Assembly (NCBI RefSeq): GCF_011764545.1
Contig: NZ_AP022870.1
Span: 9,543,005 to 9,607,004 of the forward strand
Length of the DNA: 64,000 nucleotides
Reading direction: 5' to 3'
Origin: Phytohabitans flavus
GTDB taxonomy: Bacteria; Actinomycetota; Actinomycetes; Mycobacteriales; Micromonosporaceae
Shown: positions 7,522 through 15,968 of the stretch, piece after piece
Layout of the letters: each line of letters starts with the position of its first letter
Numbering within the stretch: position 1 is the first letter of the stretch
Program-made: the position numbers and the translations under genes
Notes under the pieces: model-generated
What the model saw: only the letters and a program-made list of their open reading frames with translations
The model's database searches: none
What the model was told of the DNA's origin: nothing

Positions 7522-9636
7522 CTAGTAGCGCGCGGCGGAGGTTGGCTCCGGCTCGCGTGTCGACGGAAGGTCGTCGGGGACTTTCGCCAGCTTGCTCGGG
7601 TGCCACATGTGCCGGCCCAGATCGAGGTTGAGCGCGGTGACCAGCACCGCGCGCACCACGATCGTGTCGAGTAGGACGCCGAACGCCACCGCGAACCCGA
7701 TCTCCGCGAATGCCGTCAGCGGCAGCGTGGCCAGCACCGCGAACGTACCGGCGAGTACGAGGCCCGCCGACGTGATCACGCCGCCGGTCGCGGCCAGAGC
7801 GATGAGGGCGGCCCGTTTCGTGCCGTGGCGCGGGGTCTCCTCGCGCACCCGGGTCATCAGGAAGATGTTGTAGTCGATGCCGAGCGCGACGAGGAACACG
7901 AAGACGAACAGCGGCAGCGAGCTGTCGGCGCCGCCGAACCCGAATACGTGCCGGAAGAACAGCGCGCTCACGCCCAGCGCCGCGACGAAGGAGAGCACCA
8001 CGGTCGCGACGAGTATCAGCGGCGCCACGATCGCGCGCAGCAGCAGGCCGAGGATCACCAGCACCACGAGCAACACGATCGGGATGATCAGGTTGCGGTC
8101 GTGGCGGGCGGCTCTCTGGAGGTCGAGGTTGACCGCTGTCTGGCCGCCGACCTGGGCATCCGCGCCGGGCACCGCGTGTACCCGATCTCGCGCTCTGTCG
8201 ATCGTGTCGTACGCCGCCGGGCTGTCTGGCGGCGAGGTGAGCGTGCCCTCCATGTACGCGATCCCGCCGCGGACCGCGGGCTGGGTCACCGACGAGGCTT
8301 CGATGCCCGGGGTGCCGGCGAACGCGGTGCGCACCGCGCCGGCCTCCGCCTCGTTGCTGACCACGGCGACCGGGGTACCGACGCCGGCCGGGAAGTGCCG
8401 GGCGAGCGCCTCCTCACCCTGGATCGAGTCCGGGTTGCCGCGGAACGACTCCTTGTTGGTCAGGCCGGTCGCGTTGAGCTGGACCAGCCCGATCGCCAGC
8501 AGCGCCAGCACCACGCTGGTGGTGATCCAGGTGGTCCGCGGCGCGCGGGCGATGCGGGTGCCGACCTTGGCCCAGAGGCCACGCGTGGTCGGCTCGACCG
8601 AGCCCTCCCTCGGCTTTACCGGCCAGAAGATCCACCGGCCGACGGTGACAAGCAGCGCCGGGAGCAGCGTGAGCATGACCGCGAGGCCGACGACGATGCC
8701 GATCGCGGCGACCGGGCCGAGCCCGCGGGTGGAGTTTGTCTCGGCGAAGAGCAGGCAGATCATGCCGATCGCCACGGTCGCCGCGCTCGCGATGATCGCC
8801 GGGCCGGCGCGGTGCAGGGCGACCGTCATCGCCTCGTGCCGGTCGTGGTGCCGGCGCAGCTCTTCCCTATATCGGGCGACGAGCAGCAGCGCGTAGTCGG
8901 TGCCGGCGCCGAACACGAGTACCGTCAGGATGCCCGCGCTCTGCGCGTTGACGGTGAGGCCGCCGTACTTGGCGATCAGGTAGATCACGGCCTGGGCGCA
9001 GGTGAGCGCCACTCCGGCCGAGATGACCGGGAGCACCCAGAGCACCGGGCTCCGGTACGTGAACAGCAGGATCACCACGACCACGGCGACCGTGGCGAGC
9101 AGCAGCGTGCTGTCGATGCCCTCGAAGGCGGCGGCCGAGTCGGCGGCACTGCCGGCGGGCCCGGTGATATGTATGTCCAGCCCGTTGGCGCCACTCTCCG
9201 CGGTGGCTCTCATCGAGTCGACGAGCGTGCCGGCCCGGTCCCAGCCCTCGGGGCCGAGGTTGATCGGTACGAAGATCTGGGCCGCCTGCCCGTCCTGCGA
9301 GAACACCGGGCCCGGCACCGGGCCCTCGAGGTCAGGGAGCTGCCCGAACTTCTGCGCATCCGAGGTGATCTTCGCCTTGTCGGCGCTGGTCAGCCCGGAC
9401 GAGCGCTCGTAGACGACCACCGCCGGCAGCGCGTCCGGCGAGGTGAAGGCGGCCTGCTTCTTGAGCACCTGGGTCGACTCGGCGCTGCCCGGCAGCCAGG
9501 ACTGGGCCTCGTTGTCCTCCACGCCGGTCAGTCGGCCGGAGAGCGGCCCGGCGAGCGCGACCACGACCAGCCAGAACACGATGATGAGGTACTTCGTCCG
9601 GCGGCCGGTGAACAGCCCCGCGATGTCTCTGGTCAT
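7522..9636 (-). CDS. MMPL/RND-family membrane transporter
   Basis: The 704-residue protein begins MTRDIAGLFTGRRTKYLIIV. ATG 9636 is chosen over the longer frame because GGGGGA precedes it by a few bases. The topology is that of the actinobacterial MMPL family: TM1, a large extracytoplasmic domain (about residues 40-165), five TMs (VAVVVVILLFTYRSPVLWVL and onward), then a repeat of the whole unit with TMs from about residue 500. Members export lipids, glycolipids or drugs using proton motive force. The substrate is not predictable. The 150-bp upstream gap contains the palindromes CCCCTAGGGG (9734-9743) and CGGACGTACATGTCCG (9748-9763), which could bind a repressor. No regulator gene is adjacent. 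Confidence 0.85.
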   Translation of the reverse strand: MTRDIAGLFTGRRTKYLIIVFWLVVVALAGPLSGRLTGVEDNEAQSWLPGSAESTQVLKKQAAFTSPDALPAVVVYERSSGLTSADKAKITSDAQKFGQLPDLEGPVPGPVFSQDGQAAQIFVPINLGPEGWDRAGTLVDSMRATAESGANGLDIHITGPAGSAADSAAAFEGIDSTLLLATVAVVVVILLFTYRSPVLWVLPVISAGVALTCAQAVIYLIAKYGGLTVNAQSAGILTVLVFGAGTDYALLLVARYREELRRHHDRHEAMTVALHRAGPAIIASAATVAIGMICLLFAETNSTRGLGPVAAIGIVVGLAVMLTLLPALLVTVGRWIFWPVKPREGSVEPTTRGLWAKVGTRIARAPRTTWITTSVVLALLAIGLVQLNATGLTNKESFRGNPDSIQGEEALARHFPAGVGTPVAVVSNEAEAGAVRTAFAGTPGIEASSVTQPAVRGGIAYMEGTLTSPPDSPAAYDTIDRARDRVHAVPGADAQVGGQTAVNLDLQRAARHDRNLIIPIVLLVVLVILGLLLRAIVAPLILVATVVLSFVAALGVSALFFRHVFGFGGADSSLPLFVFVFLVALGIDYNIFLMTRVREETPRHGTKRAALIALAATGGVITSAGLVLAGTFAVLATLPLTAFAEIGFAVAFGVLLDTIVVRAVLVTALNLDLGRHMWHPSKLAKVPDDLPSTREPEPTSAARY

Positions 9637-9788
9637 GAATCCCCCGTGGAACACGCCCTGCGATCCGGCTATATGTTGTGCCGACCCGCACCGGCCGCAC
9701 ATCGTCGCTACGCACCGGCTTCCGCGCCTGATACCCCTAGGGGACGCCGGACGTACATGTCCGCTTCCGGAAACCTCGCGGATGTGTA

Positions 9789-10211
9789 CTAGTCCCTGCT
9801 CAGGGCCCGTTCGAGAAGGGTGGCGAGGGGGATCGACTCACCATCCCGTCCGCCTTTGCCGACCACGAGCGGTGGGTCGTCCGCCCGCAGGGTGACACCG
9901 GTGAGCCGGGCCCGCAGGCTGGCCGGCACGGCGAGCAGGTAGAAGGCCCCATCTTCGGCGACGGCCATCGATCTGTCGGCTTTCAGATACCAGCCCCGCA
10001 GGCCGGTCCGGTACCGCCCGCCGCCGCTGTACGCCCGTGCCACCAGCGGCTCGGTCGGCAGGCCCCGCTCGCGCGCCCGGCGGACGAAGTCGGCCACCAG
10101 CGCCCGTGCCTGCGAGACCTCCACCGCCCTGCGGCGCGCTTCGGCCTCGGCGTGTACGGTGACCGCGTGGCGCCTATCCTGGCGCCACTTTGCCTGATCG
10201 TCGCTGGTCAT
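9789..10211 (-). CDS. Conserved hypothetical protein, soluble
   Basis: This 140-residue protein starts MTSDDQAKWRQDRRHAVTVH and has a charged helical N-terminus (HAEAEARRRAVEVSQARALV). A beta-rich part follows (GRYRTGLRGWYLKADRSMAV, GAFYLLAVPASLRARLTGVT), ending ATLLERALSRD. There is no signal peptide or membrane segment. I do not recognise a named domain. It is divergently arranged with the lysin-like gene: the two starts are only about 40 bases apart, so they share a promoter region. The coding pattern fits the backbone. Confidence 0.65.
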   Translation of the reverse strand: MTSDDQAKWRQDRRHAVTVHAEAEARRRAVEVSQARALVADFVRRARERGLPTEPLVARAYSGGGRYRTGLRGWYLKADRSMAVAEDGAFYLLAVPASLRARLTGVTLRADDPPLVVGKGGRDGESIPLATLLERALSRD

Positions 10212-10253
10212 GGCCCGACCCTACGAGCCCCCGTTGAGGAAGGGAGCCGCACC

Positions 10254-11452
10254 GTGCGAGAGGGACGCTGCCACGGCGGCCCGCTGGACGGTCAGACGAG
10301 GACAATTCGCAACCCCAGCGGGTTCCTTCTATGTGACAAGCCCACCGCGCGGGCGTGGTTCTACGACTGGCGCGACGACGCCTTCCACATCCGCGACCCG
10401 GAGGCGCAGCCGCTCACCGACGCGCTCGCCTGGGGCTACGCCATCGGCGCGGAGTACGACGTGCTCGCCCTGCCCATCGGGGCCGAGGCGCCGGGGCTGG
10501 CCGCCAGTGCGGCGCGGGAGGCTGCGGCGGAGGTTGACGAGCTCACCGTCCTGGCCGCCAACCCCAACCCGAGCCGCATCTCCGCCGCGATCTGGCGACT
10601 GTGGAGCGACTTCGACCGCTTCGAGCCCTCCGCGCTGCTCGGCGGGGTGTACGCGGCGAAGCCCGGCTACCACAACTACCGCAACGCCCTGCCCTCCTCG
10701 GACTACTCGGTCCGCGACGTCGCCGCCGACCGCCAAGGCTCCGGCGTGATGGCCGCGGCGCTCGACCTGAGCCTGTCCGACGCCGCGATGCGCAAGTACA
10801 CGGGACGGCTGGACAGCGCCGCCCGGTCCCGCGACCCGCGCCTGTACACCCCGCGCGGGCCGGTGCTGCGTGAGTTCATCGGCACCAAGGACGGCCGCAA
10901 CGTCTACTGCTACGTGCTCACTGGCGGCCGGCCGCTCGGCGTGGGCGCGGACGCCGGCCCCGACCCGGGTCGCGACGAGACACATCTGTGGCACATCCAC
11001 CTATCGATCATCAGGCAGTTCTGTGAGGACTGGTCCGCACTCGACGGAGTCCTGTCCGTACTGCGCGGGGAGTCCCTCGCGGCCTGGCAAGGTAGATCGG
11101 AGTACAACGAGATGACCCCCAGCAGGCGCAGCAGCTTCGCGACACCCACTGGGTGCTCTCCGCCGGCATTCCCAACCCCAACGGCGATGGCAGGGTGCCG
11201 ATGCATCTGTGGGCGGCCTGGGTGACCGGCGCGGTCAAGGCCCTCACCACCGCGGTCGGCAACGTCGACGAGGCCACCAAGGCGCAGCTCCAGAAGGATC
11301 TGAGCAGCCTCCAGGGCAGCATCGACACGGTGCCCGAGGAGGTCGTGCAGGCGTTCGCCGCCGCCGACGACCCCGAGGAGATCGCGCTGCGGCTGCGCGC
11401 CATGCTCGGCGACAAGGCCACCGCGGTCGGCCAGATCCTCGCCCGCGGCTGA
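10254..11452 (+). CDS. Phage-lysin-like / putative zinc peptidase protein (one frame break)
   Basis: Repaired, this is about 399 residues. After an N-terminal segment (CHGGPLDGQ, WFYDWRDDAFHIRD) the central part reads GYHNYRN-, SSDYSVRD-, MAAALDLSL and ends ETHLWHIHLSIIRQ. That spacing of a Tyr-His-Asn start, an Asp in AALDLSL and a terminal HxH resembles actinophage and actinomycete lysin-type domains with an M15-like D,D-peptidase fold. This is recognition by pattern, not proof. The C-terminal region (MHLWAAWVTGAVKALTTAVG, then KAQLQKDLSSLQGSIDTV) is an amphipathic helical tail. The frame breaks at C5 (11116-11120); one extra C gives TPQQAQQLRDTHW and joins the two parts. GTG 10254 follows GAGGAAGGG. 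No other phage genes are near, so it is an orphan or domesticated gene. Confidence 0.6.
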
Positions 11453-11579
11453 TCGATGCTCCCTGCTCGTCACCCGCGATTACAGTGGACAGCCTGGTGG
11501 CGGAGGCCGTGGGGCTCCGCCACCTGTGATGCGACCCCCTGGCATAGGCTGCGCCCATGAGCGGGATAGCGGGGTTGGC

Positions 11580-12320
11580 ATGGAGTTGACCCGCGCGCAG
11601 CGCAGCGGGCCACGCACCGCCGTCGTCTGGGCGGCCCTGCGCCGCGAAATCGAGCGGCAGGGCGGCCGCCCGCTCACCGTGCTCGATGTCGGGGGCGGCA
11701 CCGGCGGGTTCGCCGTGCCGCTCGCGGAGGACGGCCACCGGGTGACGGTGGTCGACGCCAGCCCTGACGCGCTCGCCGCGCTGACCCGCCGGGCCGCGGA
11801 GGCCGGGGTCGCCGATCGGGTACAGGCTGTGCAGGGCGACGGTGACGCGCTCGCCGGCCTTGTCGAGCCGGGCGCCGCCGACCTGGTGCTGTGCCACGCC
11901 GTGCTCGAGGTCGTCGACGACCCGGCCGGGGTGGTGGCCGCGGTCACCGCGGCGCTGCGACCGGGCGGAGCGGCCAGCGTGCTCGTCGCCGGCAAGGCCG
12001 CAGCGGTGCTCAGCCGCGCGGTCAACGGCAACCTCGCCGGCGCCGCCGCGCTCCTCGCCGACCGGCACGGTTGCGCCGGGCCCAGGGACACGCTGCGGCG
12101 GCGCTACGACGCGGACACGGCCGTCGCGCTGCTGCGCGCCGCCGGGCTCGACGTTTCCGAGATCCATGGGGTACGAGTCCTCGCCGACCTCCTGCCCGCG
12201 GCGGTGGCCGACGGCGACCCGCAGGCTGTGGTCGACCTGGAGCTGGCGGCGGCCGCCCATCCGCCGTACCGGGACATCGCCGCGCAGCTGCACCTCTTCG
12301 CCCGCCGCCCGAGTTCGTGA
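11580..12320 (+). CDS. Class I SAM-dependent methyltransferase
   Basis: The 246-residue enzyme has the Rossmann methyltransferase motifs in order: LDVGGGTGGFAVPLAEDG (motif I, SAM binding), VVDASPDAL (acidic end of strand 2), QGDGDALAGL (motif II region) and LVLCHAVLEVVDDPAGVV (motif III/IV). The substrate is unknown. ATG 11580 is used because the frame upstream of it is not coding-like and an out-of-frame ATG at 11557 leads to a stop within a few codons. Its TGA overlaps the GTG of the next gene (GTGA), so the two are coupled, with dinB third in the same run. Confidence 0.8.
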   Translation: MELTRAQRSGPRTAVVWAALRREIERQGGRPLTVLDVGGGTGGFAVPLAEDGHRVTVVDASPDALAALTRRAAEAGVADRVQAVQGDGDALAGLVEPGAADLVLCHAVLEVVDDPAGVVAAVTAALRPGGAASVLVAGKAAAVLSRAVNGNLAGAAALLADRHGCAGPRDTLRRRYDADTAVALLRAAGLDVSEIHGVRVLADLLPAAVADGDPQAVVDLELAAAAHPPYRDIAAQLHLFARRPSS

Positions 12321-13468
12321 GCCCCGGTCCGCTCGACATCGTGCGGCCGGCCTACGGGCGGGCCAGCCTCACCGAGCTGCTGCCCAGCGCGCTCGCGGTG
12401 CTCGGTGTCCCGGCGGCGCCGGATGCGCTCGGCCTTACCGCGCGGCTCGACGGCGTACGGCGGATCGCCGTGCTCGTGGTGGACGGACTCGGGTCGTACC
12501 AGATCCCCCTGGCGACCCCGCACGCACCGACACTCGCCGACGTGACGCCCGTGATCACGGACCTGACCTCGGTCTTTCCGTCGACGACGCCGGCGGGCCT
12601 CACGTCGATCGGCGCGGGAGCCGCGCCTGGGGCGCACGGCCTGCTCGCCTTCACCGTCAACGTGCCAGGGACCGACCGGGTGCTCAACCACACGCAGTGG
12701 TGGGACGACCCCGACCCGGAGGTGTGGCAGCCGGTGCCGAGCAGGCTGGCGGTGGCCCGGGCGGCCGGCGTGGCGGTGACGATGGTGAGCCGCCCCGAGT
12801 ACGCGGGCACCGGCCTCACCCTCGCCGCCTGGCGCGGCGGCGACTACCGCGCGGCGCCCGACGTGGACGCGCTGGTCGCCGGCATGCTCGACGGGCTCGC
12901 GGACGGCCGGCGGGCGCTGGTGGTGGGCTACCACCCGACGGTCGACATGGCGGGGCACCGGTTCGGCGTGGACTCGCCGGAGTGGCGGGCGGCGATCTCC
13001 GAGTTCGACGGGCTGCTGGCCCGCCTCGTCGAGGGCCTGCCGGCCGACACGGCGCTGCTGGTCACGGCCGACCACGGGCAGCTCGACGTGCCCGGCGAGG
13101 GGCGGTACGACGTCGATGCCGACCCCCGCCTCAGCGCCGGGCTCCGCCTTGTCGCCGGCGAGCCGCGGGTGCGGTACCTCCACACGCTCCGGGGCGCGCG
13201 CGACGATGTGGTGGCCGCGTGGCGGGAGGTGCTCGGCGGGGACGCGTGGGTGGCGCCGCGCGAGGAGGTGGTCGAGGCCGGCTGGTTCGGGCCGGTGCCC
13301 GAGGCCCACCTCGGCCGGATCGGCGACGTCGTGGTGATCAGTCACGGCCTCAGCGCGGTGCTCGCGACCGCCCGCGAGCCGGAGACGGTGGCCAAGCTCG
13401 TCGCCTACCACGGCTCGTACACGGCGACCGAGATGATGGTCCCGCTGATTGTCGTACGGGCGGTCTAG
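12317..13468 (+). CDS. Alkaline-phosphatase-superfamily phosphodiesterase (nucleotide pyrophosphatase type)
   Basis: At 383 residues this matches the type I phosphodiesterase/nucleotide pyrophosphatase family. The first metal-binding Asp is in VLVVDGLGS. The nucleophile Thr is in VFPSTTPAGLTSIGAGAAPG. The middle metal ligands are in GYHPTVDMAGHRFG and the last in TADHGQLD. There is no signal peptide, so it acts in the cytoplasm, hydrolysing an unidentified phosphodiester or pyrophosphate. GTG 12317 overlaps the methyltransferase stop by four bases. The dinB start follows nine bases after the stop, which places all three genes in one transcript. Confidence 0.85.
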   Translation: MSPGPLDIVRPAYGRASLTELLPSALAVLGVPAAPDALGLTARLDGVRRIAVLVVDGLGSYQIPLATPHAPTLADVTPVITDLTSVFPSTTPAGLTSIGAGAAPGAHGLLAFTVNVPGTDRVLNHTQWWDDPDPEVWQPVPSRLAVARAAGVAVTMVSRPEYAGTGLTLAAWRGGDYRAAPDVDALVAGMLDGLADGRRALVVGYHPTVDMAGHRFGVDSPEWRAAISEFDGLLARLVEGLPADTALLVTADHGQLDVPGEGRYDVDADPRLSAGLRLVAGEPRVRYLHTLRGARDDVVAAWREVLGGDAWVAPREEVVEAGWFGPVPEAHLGRIGDVVVISHGLSAVLATAREPETVAKLVAYHGSYTATEMMVPLIVVRAV

Positions 13469-13477
13469 CCTGCGAGC

Positions 13478-14719
13478 ATGGGTCGAAGCCAGGCGGTGCC
13501 GCGCGGCGATTCGCGCTTCGGGCCGGAGGGCGACGACAGCGCCAGCCCCATCCTCCACGTCGACATGGACGCGTTCTACGCGTCGGTCGAGGTGCACCGC
13601 GACCCTTCGCTGAGGGGCAGGCCCGTCGTGGTCGGCGGGATCGGCCCGCGTGGTGTGGTGAGCTCCGCCAGCTACGAGGCCAGGGAGTTTGGGGTTCGCA
13701 GCGCGATGCCCACCGCCCGCGCCCGGGCCCTGTGCCCCCGCGCGGTGTTCATCTCGCCCGATTTCAGCGCCTATACGGCGGCGTCCCGGGCCGTGATGGG
13801 CATCTTTCGCGACGTCACGCCGCTGGTCGAGCCGCTGTCGCTGGACGAGGCGTTCCTCGACGTGGCCGGCGCGCGGCGGCTGCTCGGCCCGCCCGCCGTC
13901 ATCGCCCGCCTCATCCGCTCCCGGGTGCACGGTGAGCTGGGGCTGACCTGCTCGGTGGGGGTGGCGCCGACCAAGTTCGTGGCCAAGCTCGGCTCGACCC
14001 GGGCCAAGCCCGACGGGCTGATCGTGGTGCCGGCCGACCAGGTGCTGGAGTTCCTCCACCCGCTGCCGGTTGCCGCACTCTGGGGCGTCGGCGAGCGGGC
14101 GGCCGAGACGCTGGGCCGCCTCGGGTTGCGCACCGTCGAGGACGTCGCCCGCGCACCGGTCGGCCTGCTGCGGAGCGCGCTCGGCGAGGCCGCCTCCGCC
14201 CACCTGCACGAGCTGTCCTGGGGGCGTGACCCGCGCCGGGTGACGCCCGAGCAGGTGGACAAGTCGATCGGGGCAGAAGTGACGTTCGACACAGACGTGG
14301 CCGATCCCGCCGTTATCCGCCGCGCGCTGCTCTCGCTATCCGAAAAGACCGGCGCCCGGCTGCGCCGCTCCGGCCAGGTTGGCCGCACGGTCTCCATCAA
14401 GGTCAGGCTGGCTGACTTCCGCACGGTCAATCGCTCCCGCACGCTGCCCGGCCCGACCGACGTGGCGCGCGAGGTGTTCGACACGGCATGGGCGCTGTGG
14501 GAGGCGCTGCGCCCCGGCGACCGGATCCGCCTGGTCGGGGTGCGGGTGGAGGGCCTGGCCCAGGCCGGCGCCACCCCGAGACAGCCCACGCTGGGCGAGC
14601 CCGAGCACGGCTGGCGCGAGGCCGAGGCCGCCGCGGACGCCGCCGCCGCCAAGTTCGGCCGCGCGATGATCCGCCCGGCGAGCCTCCTCCGCCCGACCGA
14701 GCCCGCCCCTCCAGCCTGA
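13478..14719 (+). CDS. dinB: DNA polymerase IV (first copy)
   Basis: The 413-residue Y-family polymerase is complete. The palm catalytic residues are in ILHVDMDAFYASVE and LSLDEAFLDV. Steric-gate and finger residues (RPVVVGG, VSSASYEAREFGVRSAMP) are normal. The helix-hairpin-helix segment is at LWGVGERAAETLGRLGLRTV, and the little finger ends near residue 360. The C-terminal tail contains ATPRQPTLGE, a plausible beta-clamp motif (QPTL). It performs translesion synthesis across minor-groove adducts. An N-terminal extension of about 24 residues precedes the catalytic strand. No LexA box lies upstream. It is transcribed with the phosphodiesterase gene, unlike the second dinB at 25.9 kb. Confidence 0.92.
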   Translation: MGRSQAVPRGDSRFGPEGDDSASPILHVDMDAFYASVEVHRDPSLRGRPVVVGGIGPRGVVSSASYEAREFGVRSAMPTARARALCPRAVFISPDFSAYTAASRAVMGIFRDVTPLVEPLSLDEAFLDVAGARRLLGPPAVIARLIRSRVHGELGLTCSVGVAPTKFVAKLGSTRAKPDGLIVVPADQVLEFLHPLPVAALWGVGERAAETLGRLGLRTVEDVARAPVGLLRSALGEAASAHLHELSWGRDPRRVTPEQVDKSIGAEVTFDTDVADPAVIRRALLSLSEKTGARLRRSGQVGRTVSIKVRLADFRTVNRSRTLPGPTDVAREVFDTAWALWEALRPGDRIRLVGVRVEGLAQAGATPRQPTLGEPEHGWREAEAAADAAAAKFGRAMIRPASLLRPTEPAPPA

Positions 14720-15099
14720 CGCCTGCTCATCCAGCCTGAAGCGCCTGGTCGTGCGGGTGGAGGGCGGGGTGAGTTGCCGGTCCGCTCGCGGCGGGTGAGT
14801 GGCCGCCGCGTCCGGCCTGAGTGCGGACGAGCAGCCTCCCGCGCGCGGCGGAAGGGCGGGTGAGCGGGCGGGCATGTCCGCTTTCCGACTCTCCCCGGCC
14901 TTACTCTGGCATTTCAGACGGCCGGTGACCTGCTTTCTGCGCGCCGGTGACCTGCGGTGGACCGAAAATCACTCAGGCCATGGGTCGTCCCGCTTTCCGA
15001 GCCGCGAACCCCCTCGTAGACTGGCGGGTAAGCAGTCAGTTTGGCTGCCACGGTCTGTCGGTCCGCCCGGGCCGGCCTACGTGACCGGGGAGGAGTGCC
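14720..15099. other. Intergenic region upstream of the DUF3040 gene
   Basis: No convincing gene. The first 150 bases are degenerate GC-rich sequence. A direct repeat GCCGGTGACCTGC occurs at 14921-14933 and 14943-14955, 22 bases apart (two helical turns), which is a possible regulator site. TAGACT at 15017-15022 is a plausible -10. GGGGAGGAG (15086-15094) is the ribosome site for the next gene. Confidence 0.4.
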
Positions 15100-15483
15100 G
15101 TGCCGCTCTCTGAGCATGAGCAGCGGCTGTTCGAGCAGATCGAGCAGTCGCTGGCCGAGGATCCGAAGTTCGCCTCGGCCGTGCGCGCCAGTGACCCGCG
15201 CTTCCACGCGCGGCGTCGTCTGCTGCTCGCTGTCGGCGTGATCGCGGTCGGTCTCGCGTTGGTTGTCTACGGCACGGTTACAGAGCTGACCCTGCTCGGC
15301 GTAGCGGGGTTCGTGGTCATGCTCAGCGCCGCGGCGTTCGCGATGCGTTCGCACCGCAAGGCACAGTCGCCCGACCTCCGCGTCGTGGGAGGCAGCACAT
15401 CCCGCCGCACCCGCGGCCGCCGGATGTCCTTCATCGACCGGCTAGAGGAGAGGTGGCGGCAACGGCCCGAAGGCCACCGCTGA
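15100..15483 (+). CDS. DUF3040 membrane protein
   Basis: At 127 residues this is a typical DUF3040 protein. The N-terminal motif MPLSEHEQRLFEQIEQSLA is followed by ASDPRFHARRR and two membrane helices (LLLAVGVIAVGLALVVYGTV and LLGVAGFVVMLSAAAFAM). A basic cytoplasmic tail ends it. The family is actinobacterial, usually encoded near cell-division/cell-wall genes, with no known biochemical role. GTG 15100 is supported by GGGGAGGAG five bases before it. It lies opposite the transglutaminase operon with about 485 bases between. Confidence 0.9.
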   Translation: MPLSEHEQRLFEQIEQSLAEDPKFASAVRASDPRFHARRRLLLAVGVIAVGLALVVYGTVTELTLLGVAGFVVMLSAAAFAMRSHRKAQSPDLRVVGGSTSRRTRGRRMSFIDRLEERWRQRPEGHR

Positions 15484-15728
15484 CCAACCCACCGCCAGAC
15501 GGTCCGCCGCTGAACCCTGCCCCGAAACTCCGGATCTTCGCCGCTTCCCTCGCCAAGCCCTGACCCGGCCTAGGCGAGGCGTCTCTCGTTCAGCGGCCAT
15601 CGCCGCATGCCCGCGCCCGCGGTAGAGATCTTGTCGACTTTCTGCCGCCCCAACGACAAGAACTCGACTAGATCCACCTTTCGGAGCTGTGCGGGCTGCG
15701 GCCGCATCGCCGGCCGGGTGGCCGGGGT

Positions 15729-15803
15729 TGGTTTGTGAAACCGCGGAGGGTGAGGCCGCGGGAGCAGCGGTCTGGACCACGGCGGGCGTCGCGGTAGCTC
15801 AGA
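15729..15803 (-). repeat. Intergenic repeat family, copy C (single arm)
   Basis: Read on the minus strand, this copy starts GATCTGAGCTACCGCG and continues through CTGCTCCCGCGGCCTCACC to a GGTTTCACAAACC-like end. It matches the arms at 46.58 kb and 46.84 kb over about 75 bases with a few differences, and the arm of copy A over about 45. Only one arm is present here, so this copy does not fold back on itself. Confidence 0.7.
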
Positions 15804-15913
15804 TCTTCGCCTTGGAGTGGGTCCCGCAGAAGATCTTGGACGGGACCGACCCGACCCCCAGACGCCGTGAGGCGCGCGGCCGCCCAAAGTCAGGCGGCGC
15901 ACGGATCTCGGGA

Positions 15914-15949
15914 GGCGCGCGCCGCTCCGAAGCTTGGGCGGCGCGCGCC
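15914..15949. terminator. Bidirectional terminator hairpin
   Basis: GGCGCGCGCCGC (15914-15925) and GCGGCGCGCGCC (15938-15949) form a perfect 12-bp all-GC stem with a 12-base loop, 19 bases beyond the stop of the transglutaminase gene. There is no T-tract. Confidence 0.7.
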
Positions 15950-15968
15950 GACCGGTGGTGGTCGAGGG

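Larger units (their letters stand above)
15484..15968. other. Convergent intergenic region rich in palindromes
   Basis: No gene is supported. It holds four structures: TCTTGTCG/CGACAAGA arms (15629-15636 and 15654-15661), hairpin-family copy C (15729-15803), AGATCTTC/GAAGATCT arms (15801-15808 and 15829-15836) and a strong terminator hairpin (15914-15949). Confidence 0.6.

Noticed and set aside
9734..9763. Two palindromes upstream of the MMPL gene as a TetR operator
   Set aside because: Both are short or imperfect and no TetR gene is adjacent; noted in the gene entry but not claimed as a site.
7825..9792. Long plus-strand frame opposite the MMPL gene
   Set aside because: It is the antisense of a high-GC gene; its composition is Arg/Asp/His-rich nonsense with no domain.
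12104..14209. 701-codon minus-strand frame across the phosphodiesterase and dinB genes
   Set aside because: It spans two clearly functional genes on the other strand and has the biased composition of a shadow frame.
15601..15661. Possible attachment site or tRNA remnant around the CTTGTCG/CGACAAG arms
   Set aside because: Only a small hairpin; no tRNA homology, no integrase nearby. It looks like a general intergenic palindrome.
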